This document shows positions 27,752 through 34,560 of a DNA stretch of 64,000 bases, in pieces. The stretch's first letter is position 1. Every line of letters starts with the position of its first letter. The position numbers were made by a program, and so were the translations under genes. Under the pieces are notes generated by a model that worked only from the letters and a program-made list of their open reading frames with translations, did not search any database and had not been told where the DNA came from. Origin of the DNA: JBBQWZ01 sp038210135. Lineage in GTDB: Bacteria; Acidobacteriota; Terriglobia; Bryobacterales; Bryobacteraceae. The stretch covers positions 106,557-170,556 of the forward strand of contig JBBQWZ010000004.1 in assembly GCA_038210135.1 (NCBI GenBank). The letters run 5' to 3'.

Positions 27752-28763
27752 CCGCGGCTACACGCCCCACGATCGCCGCTTCCTCCTGGCGCTGACCGCG
27801 GCCGGTCATACGGCCGGTCTGCTGCGGACCGAAGACGCGCCGCTCGATCCCGGATGCCTGCCCGACGGCGTCGTTGGTCTAACCGGTTCGATCGAGAGCG
27901 CTCTGCGCGAGTTCGAACCCGATGTCACGCATGCCGGTCCGGTGCCCACCACCGCCTATCTCGCCGCCAAAGCGAAAGCGCGCCCGCTCATCGCGGTCAG
28001 TTGGGGGTCCGACCTTCTTGATCTCGCCGAAGACCGCCGAGCCGATGCCAAATTCGCGCTCGAATTCTGTGATCTGTTCCTCTGTGATTCCGGGGAGGTT
28101 GCCGCCGCCGCACAGAAGCTTTCTGGAATTCCCCCTGGCCGCACGGTTCAATTCCCTTGGGGCGTAGAACTCTCCCGCTTCCGGCCCGCTCCGGCGCGGC
28201 CCGCCGTCATGCACTTCATTTCGACGCGCGCCTGGGAGCCGGGCTACGGAATCGAGACCGTACTGACGGCCTTCGCCGGAGCCCGCCAATCGGAAAACCA
28301 ACTTTGCCTGACGCTCTTTGGCGGGGGCAGCCTCGCGTCGCGCATCCGCAAATTTCTTGTGAAGAACAATCTGACACAGGCGGTCGAAATGCACGGCCGC
28401 GTCGCCGAAGCCGACCTGCCGATTTATCTCACCGCCGCCGACGTCTACGTCTCCGCCGCGCCCGTCGATGGCTCGAGCATCTCTTTACTGGAAGCGCTCG
28501 CCTCCGGACTGCCGGTCATCGCGACGGACCGCCCGAGCAATCGGGAATGGATTACGCCCGGCGTCAACGGCTGGCTCGCGCCCCCAGGAGATGTCCGCGC
28601 CTTTTCTGAAGCCATGATCGAAGCCGCCCAGGCCTCGCTATCCCAACGCGAGAAAATGCGGGCCGCCAATCTGAACCTCGCCCGCACGCGCGCCGACTGG
28701 ACTCGCCACGCCGCGACATACCTTCATGCCATCGACTCTGTGGCCTGCCCTGTCTCCGTCTAG
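27732..28763 (+). CDS. GT4 family glycosyltransferase
   Basis: 343 residues, GT-B fold. The N-terminal acceptor half begins MRVLYASRGYTPHDRRFLLALTAAG. The C-terminal donor half has LFGGGSLASRIRKFL, MHGRVAEADLPIYLTAADVYVSAAPVDGSSISLLEALASGLPVIATD, the latter with the ExxxxxxxE-type donor motif, and WITPGVNGWLAPPGD. It probably adds one sugar of the repeat unit at the cytoplasmic membrane. It overlaps the NeuB-type gene by 20 bases. Confidence 0.88.
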   Translation: MRVLYASRGYTPHDRRFLLALTAAGHTAGLLRTEDAPLDPGCLPDGVVGLTGSIESALREFEPDVTHAGPVPTTAYLAAKAKARPLIAVSWGSDLLDLAEDRRADAKFALEFCDLFLCDSGEVAAAAQKLSGIPPGRTVQFPWGVELSRFRPAPARPAVMHFISTRAWEPGYGIETVLTAFAGARQSENQLCLTLFGGGSLASRIRKFLVKNNLTQAVEMHGRVAEADLPIYLTAADVYVSAAPVDGSSISLLEALASGLPVIATDRPSNREWITPGVNGWLAPPGDVRAFSEAMIEAAQASLSQREKMRAANLNLARTRADWTRHAATYLHAIDSVACPVSV

Positions 28764-28778
28764 TTTGAAAAAATCAAC

Positions 28779-29804
28779 ATGCCCGATAGCTTCCTGATTC
28801 TTGGCTGCGGTTCAATCGGCAAGCGGCACATCGCCAACCTGCTCGAACTCTCCGCCGGCGAAGTCATCGCCTACGACCCCAATCCGGCTCGCCGCCTGGA
28901 AGTAGAAACCCGCTTTCACGTGAAGACTGTCGACGATCCGGCCCTCGCACTCGCGCAAGGCGTATCCGTAACCTTCGTCTGCTCACCGACCCATCTCCAC
29001 ATGGAGCAGTCCCTCGCCGCTGCCCGCGCCGGAGCCCATATCTTCGTCGAAAAGCCCCTCTCGCTCGATATGCGCGGAGCCGACGAGCTCGCAAAAGAAG
29101 TCGAAAGCCGCGGCTTGGTCGCCCTCACAGGTTGCAATTTCCGCTTCCATCCCGGTCTCAAAAAAGTAAAAGAACTGGTGGACGCCTCCGCCATTGGACG
29201 TATCGTTTCGGCTCGCGCCCAATTCGGCCAATATCTACCGGACTGGCATCCCTGGGAAGACTACCGCTTCGGCTACTCCGCCCGCAGCGAAATGGGCGGC
29301 GGTGTCATCCTCGATCGCATCCACGAACTCGACTACCTCCACTGGCTGTTCGGCGAAGCCACCCACGTCCTGGCACTGGCCGGTAAATTGAGTTCGCTCG
29401 AAGTCGATTGCGAGGACACGGCCGAGATTCTGCTTCGGCTCGCTTCTGGCACCTTCTGCTCCGTCCATCTTGACTACGTCCGCCGCGTCTACGATTGCTC
29501 GCTCGAAATCACCGGCGACGAAGGCTCCATTCAGTGGTCCTTCCCCGATCACGAAGTCCGCTGGTACACGGCGGAATCCCGGCAGTGGCATCGCGTCACT
29601 TGGCCGAATTACCCGGTCAACGACATGTACCTCGACGAGCTGCGCCACTTCCTACGGGCGATTCACCGCCTTGAGCCGCCGGTGCAGACACTCGGCGAAG
29701 CGCGCCGGACTCTGGCGACCGCTCTCGCCGCCAAGCAGTCCGCCGCCGAAGGCCGCCAGATCGAACTCGCCGCCGCACGCGAGCCAGAGGTGTGCTGCAA
29801 GTGA
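28779..29804 (+). CDS. Gfo/Idh/MocA-family sugar oxidoreductase
   Basis: 341 residues. NAD-binding FLILGCGSIGKRHIANLLEL, VTFVCSPTHLHMEQSLAAA, the EKPLS motif (HIFVEKPLSLDM), and GGGVILDRIHELDYLHWLFG in the catalytic half. Members near nonulosonate genes oxidise or reduce sugar intermediates, for instance in legionaminic-type or GlcNAc3NAcA pathways; the substrate here is unknown. It ends in GTGA, where the GTG is the start of the following cytidylyltransferase. Confidence 0.87.
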   Translation: MPDSFLILGCGSIGKRHIANLLELSAGEVIAYDPNPARRLEVETRFHVKTVDDPALALAQGVSVTFVCSPTHLHMEQSLAAARAGAHIFVEKPLSLDMRGADELAKEVESRGLVALTGCNFRFHPGLKKVKELVDASAIGRIVSARAQFGQYLPDWHPWEDYRFGYSARSEMGGGVILDRIHELDYLHWLFGEATHVLALAGKLSSLEVDCEDTAEILLRLASGTFCSVHLDYVRRVYDCSLEITGDEGSIQWSFPDHEVRWYTAESRQWHRVTWPNYPVNDMYLDELRHFLRAIHRLEPPVQTLGEARRTLATALAAKQSAAEGRQIELAAAREPEVCCK

Positions 29805-30575
29805 AAGAAAAGGTCCTCGCCATCGTGCAGGCGCGCATGGGCTCCCGCCGTTTGCCCGGCAAAGTGCTCGCGCCCATCGGATCGAAGCCCGTTCTGGTGC
29901 GCGTCCTCGAACGCCTGGCCTCCGCCCGCCGCATCGACGCCACGTTGGTTGCGACCACCGACCGCGCCGAGGACGATGTCATCGAGCGGGTCTCAACCGT
30001 GAACGGATTCTCTGTCTACCGCGGCCACCCAAGCGACGTCTTGGATCGCTTTTACGGCGCGATTCAGGATCGGCGGGAGCAAATTGTCGTTCGCGTTACC
30101 TCCGACTGCCCGCTGGTGAGCCCGGCACTCGTCGATGAGACCATCGCTGCTCTCATCGAAAACGACGCCGACTTACGCCAGCAACGCGCGGCCGTTCTCT
30201 ACTTTCCCTGAGGGCCTGGATGTCGAAGCCTTCCGCCGCGAAGCCCTGATTCGCGCCTGGCGCGAAGCCGTTCTCGCCTCCGACCGCGAACACGTGACGC
30301 CCTACATCTGGCGCCATCCGGATCGCTTCCGCCTGCAATCGATTCGCTGCCCCGAAGTCCTGCCGCGCGTCCGGCTCACCATCGACGAGCCCGCCGATCT
30401 CGCCTACCTTCAAGCTTTATTTCAATTCGTGGACGCCGCACAAATGCCCTGGCGGAGCGTGGTCGCCTGGGCCGCCGCCCACCGCAATCAGCTTCCCGAC
30501 AACCTGTTTATCCCGCGCGATGCGGGCTACCTCCAGTGCCTCGCCGAAGAGAGTCTTCATGTCCAACCGCGATAG
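29801..30575 (+). pseudogene. SpsF-type cytidylyltransferase, frameshifted
   Basis: Start GTG 29801 overlaps the preceding stop. The N-terminal part is normal: VLAIVQARMGSRRLPGKVLAPIG, VLDRFYGAI, VTSDCPLVSPALVDETI. At about 30173 the frame is broken by one extra T. Removing it restores DYASNARPFSTFPEGLDVEAFRRE, which aligns with DYVSNTLSPTFPEGLDVEAVRI of the intact paralog at 30559. Unrepaired, the protein stops at 30211; the second part is open to 30575. The family transfers CMP to nonulosonic-type acids or related sugars (PF02348). The gene is either newly inactivated or carries a sequencing error. The neighbouring paralog may make loss tolerable. Confidence 0.8.
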
Positions 30576-31401
30576 TTCGATCCAGCTTGCACACGCACCC
30601 GCGCGTCTCCCCGCGCCTCCCCGCCGATCCGGCAGCAGCAACAAACTTGCTCCGCGCGTGGTGGCCATCATTCAGGCGCGGATGGGCTCCAGGCGGCTTC
30701 CCGGAAAATCGCTGGCTGATATCGACGGCCGCCCCCTGCTGCAGCACGTGATTGAACGCGCCCAGTGCGCCCGCACGGTGCATGAAGTGATCGTCGCCAC
30801 CACCTGGGAACCCGCCGATCGCGCCATTCACAATCTTGCCGAACGCTGCGGCGTCCATTGCTTCTCCGGTTCCGTCGACGACGTGTTGGACCGCTTCTAT
30901 CAGGCGGCCTGGCTCAGCCACGCTTCTGTGGTCGTGCGACTGACGGCGGACGACCCGTTCAAGGATCCCGCCATCATCGACAGCGTCGCCCAGCGGCTGC
31001 TCGACCGGCCCGATCTGGATTACGTCTCGAACACCCTCTCGCCCACTTTCCCCGAGGGCCTCGATGTCGAAGCGGTACGCATCCGCGCCCTCGCCCGCGC
31101 CTGGAAGTTGGCTACTAGGCCGTCCGACCGCGAGCATGTTACGCCCTTCATCTGGCGTCAGCCCGCCCGCTTTCACATCGCGCAAGTCCAACACGCGCGG
31201 GATCTCTCGCACATGCGATGGACCATCGATTACCCGCGGGATTTGGAGTTCGCACGGGCCGTCGCCGCCCGCTTACCCGGTAATCCCGGGATGCGCGAAA
31301 TTCTCGGATTGCTTGCCCGCGAACCCCATCTCGCCCGCATGAACGATCACATTAACCGCAACGAAGGCTATCTCGCCTCGATTGCGAAGGAGACAGCATG
31401 A
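30559..31401 (+). CDS. SpsF-type cytidylyltransferase
   Basis: 280 residues from ATG 30559. A 30-residue Pro/Ser-rich N-terminal extension precedes the nucleotidyltransferase core: VVAIIQARMGSRRLPGKSLADIDGRPLLQHVI, DDVLDRFYQAAW, LTADDPFKDPAII, TFPEGLDVEAVRIRALARAWK and MRWTIDYPRDLEF. SpsF proteins belong to the CMP-sialic-acid-synthetase-like family and usually sit beside NeuB/SpsE-type synthases, as here. It overlaps the frameshifted paralog by 17 bases and the next aminotransferase by 4 (ATGA), so the genes are translationally linked. Confidence 0.87.
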   Translation: MSNRDSSIQLAHAPARLPAPPRRSGSSNKLAPRVVAIIQARMGSRRLPGKSLADIDGRPLLQHVIERAQCARTVHEVIVATTWEPADRAIHNLAERCGVHCFSGSVDDVLDRFYQAAWLSHASVVVRLTADDPFKDPAIIDSVAQRLLDRPDLDYVSNTLSPTFPEGLDVEAVRIRALARAWKLATRPSDREHVTPFIWRQPARFHIAQVQHARDLSHMRWTIDYPRDLEFARAVAARLPGNPGMREILGLLAREPHLARMNDHINRNEGYLASIAKETA

Positions 31402-32606
31402 CCACTTATTTACCGACACCCACCGCATCGCTCCGCATCGGCGCGAAGGAGCGCGAGTACGTTCTGGCCGTACTCGATTCTCAGTTCCGTACCTCCGCCG
31501 GAAGCGCCTTTACCAAGCAGCTCGAAGACCTCTTCGCGCGTACTTTTGAATCCAAGTACGCGATCGCATTCACCAACGGAACCGCCACCATGCACGCCGC
31601 CCTCGCCGCGGCCGGCATCGGACCCGGCGACGAAGTCATCGTCCCGCCGTTGACCATGGCATCTACGTCGTTCGCTGTCCTGCACGCCGGTGCCCTGCCC
31701 GTCTTTGCCGATATCGACCCCAATACCTGGACCCTGTCGCCCGCTTCCGTCGAAGAGCGCATCACGCCGCGCACCCGCGCCATCCTGCCCGTTTCGATTT
31801 ACGGTCTGGCTCCCGACATGGACGGCCTGATGGACATTGCGCGCCGCCACAAACTCTTCGTTCTTGAAGACGATGCCCAATGCTTTCTCGGCAAGTACAA
31901 AGGCCGCATGATCGGGTCGATCGGCGACGCGTCCAGCTTTAGCTTCCAGAGCTCAAAGCATCTGACCGCCGGAGAAGGCGGCATGATCACCACCAACGAT
32001 GAACCGCTCGCGACCGCCATCCGGCGCATCAACTCGCTCGGCTACTCGGCCGTCGGAGCCGCTGCCGGCAAGGGCAAAATCACGCGCGAAACCATCCAGG
32101 ATCCGCTTTACGAACGGCACTCTTCGGTCGGCTATAACTACCGCATGTCCGAACTCTGCGCCGCGGTCGCGCTCGCCCAGCTTGAGCGCCTGCCGGACCT
32201 CGTCGCGCTCCGCGCCCTGTCCGCGCGAATCCTCGGCGAAGCCATTCCCGAGGCCGCGTCGGGCTGGCTGCGGCCGCAAATGATTCCCGAAGACGTCACG
32301 CACTCCTGGTGGAGCTACGTCCTGAAACTCGATCGCAAAGACATCACCTGGTACGATTTCCGCGACCGGTTCCGCGCCGCCGGCGGCGATGGAATCTACG
32401 CAGCCTGGCGTCTCACCTATCTCGAACCCGCTTTCCGCAGAGGCAGTTTCGCCGCGCACCAAACGCAGATCTTCGACAAAGGGTTGTGCCCCATAGCCGA
32501 ATCCATTCAGCCGCACCTGCTCCAGTTCAAGACCAATTACGTGGATCTCGAACGAGCCGAATCGCAGGCGCGCATTCTCCGCCAGACCATCGATTCGTTC
32601 CACTAA
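31398..32606 (+). CDS. DegT/DnrJ/EryC1-family aminotransferase
   Basis: 402 residues. N-terminal YALAFTNGTATMHAALAAAGI-type PLP-phosphate loop (actual text YAIAFTNGTATMHAAL), LFVLEDDAQCFLGKYKGR (PLP ring Asp), and catalytic Lys187 in SFSFQSSKHLTAGEGGMI. GYNYRMSELCAAVALAQLERL is the usual dimer/substrate segment. It acts on a 4-keto or 3-keto sugar nucleotide to place an amino group. It is one of three DegT-type aminotransferases in the locus besides RfbH, and its partner in the nonulosonate-like module is a reasonable guess. Confidence 0.88.
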   Translation: MTTYLPTPTASLRIGAKEREYVLAVLDSQFRTSAGSAFTKQLEDLFARTFESKYAIAFTNGTATMHAALAAAGIGPGDEVIVPPLTMASTSFAVLHAGALPVFADIDPNTWTLSPASVEERITPRTRAILPVSIYGLAPDMDGLMDIARRHKLFVLEDDAQCFLGKYKGRMIGSIGDASSFSFQSSKHLTAGEGGMITTNDEPLATAIRRINSLGYSAVGAAAGKGKITRETIQDPLYERHSSVGYNYRMSELCAAVALAQLERLPDLVALRALSARILGEAIPEAASGWLRPQMIPEDVTHSWWSYVLKLDRKDITWYDFRDRFRAAGGDGIYAAWRLTYLEPAFRRGSFAAHQTQIFDKGLCPIAESIQPHLLQFKTNYVDLERAESQARILRQTIDSFH

Positions 32607-32627
32607 ATCACCATTGACCGCCTTGAA

Positions 32628-32647
32628 CCCCGAGCGTAAGCGACGGG
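32628..32647 (+). repeat. REP-like hairpin, GNRA/tandem-GA family
   Basis: CCCCGAGCGTAAGCGACGGG. GTAA loop, inner GC/GC pairs, tandem G-A mismatches and a CCC/GGG outer stem with one C-C mismatch. It is preceded by TTGAA and followed by ACT like the other copies. If translated it encodes NPERKRRD, which falsely extends the next gene. Confidence 0.8.
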
Positions 32648-32670
32648 ACTCGCTCTCTCACCAACTCAAC

Positions 32671-34560
32671 GTGTTCATCCTCTGCGAAACTCACGCCCAA
32701 GTCCTCGCCGCGCCTAGCGTGACGGAAATTCTCGCCCTCACGCCGGAAGCCGCCTGGCATTGCCAAAAGACCGGCAAACCCTATCGCAAGCTTGAGGACT
32801 TCTACTCGGAATCCGAACTCGCCGCCCAACACCCTGCGATGTTCGCCGCCGAGCTCGAGTGGATGGACTTCACCGACCGCTTCTTCGCCGCCGCAATCCC
32901 GGAATTCGCCGAAGCCCGATTCCGCCCCGCCCTTGCGGCCGGCTTTCTGTTCCAGACACTGTTCGACGAATTCTTCTTCGCCGCACACGCGCTCAACGGA
33001 CTGCTTCGCGCTACCGACCGGCCCATCTGCTTCTGGCCCGCTGCGCAGCCCGCGATTCCCGATCACCTGCACCCGAATCACAACGTAATTCCGTCCATTC
33101 TGCCCGACCTCGCCGGTAGTCGCGCCATTCCGATGTCGCCCCTCCGGACTTCCGACTCCGAACTGTCGTCGTCACCGAAGTCACTCAAGCCGGCCGTTCG
33201 CAAGCTCTTCCGAAATCGCCTGATGGGTGAATACCGCCAACTGCGCCACGCCGGACTGCCTTCCTACCTGGCCGCTTGCGTCCGATCCAAAAAGAAAGGC
33301 CGCGTCCTCGTTCTCGAAGGCGGCTACGACCTCGATCCACTCGTCCTTGCAATCCGCCGCGCCGGAGTTGCTGCCGACTGGCTCACTGATCTCCTTCCTT
33401 CCTCGAAGTCCGAACCCATCGACCAGCGCATCTCGAAGACCTTCGCCGAGATCGCACAGCAACCCGCATTCTGGAAACCGCTCGAACACTGCGGCCTGAC
33501 TCCCAACCCCCTGGTCGAAGCGTCACTCGCGCACTGGGCCCGTCAACTGATCCCGCAGTTCTGGCGCGCCTTTCAAGTTGCGCAAACCACCTTGGCGAAA
33601 ACCCGCTACGACGCCGTCCTCGCCTGGGAAGCCGGCGCCGGTACCCTCATCGCGCCCATGCTCCAAGCCGCCGAACTCGCGGATGTGCCGTCCGTCCTCT
33701 ATCAACACGGCAGCTCCGCCCGGACCAGCGGAACCTGGTGGGATAGTTGGCTCGCTCACGCCGACAAGCTCTTCGTCTACGGCACCGGAACCGCCGCGCA
33801 ACTGAACCGCACCTACCCCGCGAATGCGAAAGCCACTGTTGTTCCGGTAGGCTCCGCGCGGCTCGACAGCCTCAAGGCCTCGATGACGCCGGCGCGGATC
33901 TCCCAAGTACGGACCCGCCTTGCCGGCAACGATCTGCGCCCCATCGCGCTGTACGTACCGACCTACTTCGGCGGCTACGGACGCGCCACCTCCGACGCCG
34001 CCTGCTATCCCGAAGTCACCTACTTCGAAACCCAGCAGCGCATCCTCGGCCTCTTCGCCGCGTACCCGAACGTCCGGCTTCTCTATAAGGATCTGAAAAC
34101 CGTCAACAGCCTCGCGAACCCAATCGCCGATTTCCTTGAGCGGAACGTTCCGAACTCCAGCCGGATGCCCGTTCCGCCGCGACTCGCAGAAGCCTTTTTC
34201 GCCGTGGACCTCATCATCGTCGATCACGTCATCACCGCCCTCGGCGAAGCGCTCCTCACCGACAAGCCGATCATCGTCTTCGACCCGGGTGCTTTGGACG
34301 CCATCCCCGAAGCGCCTGAGGCGCGTGAGCTTCTCCGCCAACGGGTCCGCCTCGCGACCACGCCGGACGAATTCGAAATCCTGGTCCGCGAGTTCCTCAA
34401 AGCGGGTGATTTCTCGCCCGTCGTCCAGCCGAATTCCGCTTTCCAGGCTTCGTTTTCGACCCAGGGCATCAGCGCCATGTCCGCCGCCGCCGAGATTCGC
34501 CGCCTCATCGATCTTCCGGCCGCGCCGCATCTTGCGGAAACCGCCCACGAAATCCAATGA
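32671..34560 (+). CDS. Large GT-B-like surface-carbohydrate transferase (TagB/SpsB-like)
   Basis: 629 residues from GTG 32671. The frame is open from 32614, but that stretch is a REP hairpin (NPERKRRD), so a later start is preferred. The C-terminal half looks like CDP-glycerol or polysialyl-type GT-B transferases: VLAWEAGAGTLIAPML, SVLYQHGSSARTSGTWW, ADKLFVYGTGTAAQL, ALYVPTYFGGY, RLLYKDLKTVNS and FFAVDLIIVDHVITALGEALLTDKPIIVFDPG. The N-terminal 250 residues are not recognised. It may polymerise or cap the glycan, or transfer the nonulosonate, but this is inference. Its ATGA end overlaps the flippase-fusion start. Confidence 0.65.
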   Translation: MFILCETHAQVLAAPSVTEILALTPEAAWHCQKTGKPYRKLEDFYSESELAAQHPAMFAAELEWMDFTDRFFAAAIPEFAEARFRPALAAGFLFQTLFDEFFFAAHALNGLLRATDRPICFWPAAQPAIPDHLHPNHNVIPSILPDLAGSRAIPMSPLRTSDSELSSSPKSLKPAVRKLFRNRLMGEYRQLRHAGLPSYLAACVRSKKKGRVLVLEGGYDLDPLVLAIRRAGVAADWLTDLLPSSKSEPIDQRISKTFAEIAQQPAFWKPLEHCGLTPNPLVEASLAHWARQLIPQFWRAFQVAQTTLAKTRYDAVLAWEAGAGTLIAPMLQAAELADVPSVLYQHGSSARTSGTWWDSWLAHADKLFVYGTGTAAQLNRTYPANAKATVVPVGSARLDSLKASMTPARISQVRTRLAGNDLRPIALYVPTYFGGYGRATSDAACYPEVTYFETQQRILGLFAAYPNVRLLYKDLKTVNSLANPIADFLERNVPNSSRMPVPPRLAEAFFAVDLIIVDHVITALGEALLTDKPIIVFDPGALDAIPEAPEARELLRQRVRLATTPDEFEILVREFLKAGDFSPVVQPNSAFQASFSTQGISAMSAAAEIRRLIDLPAAPHLAETAHEIQ

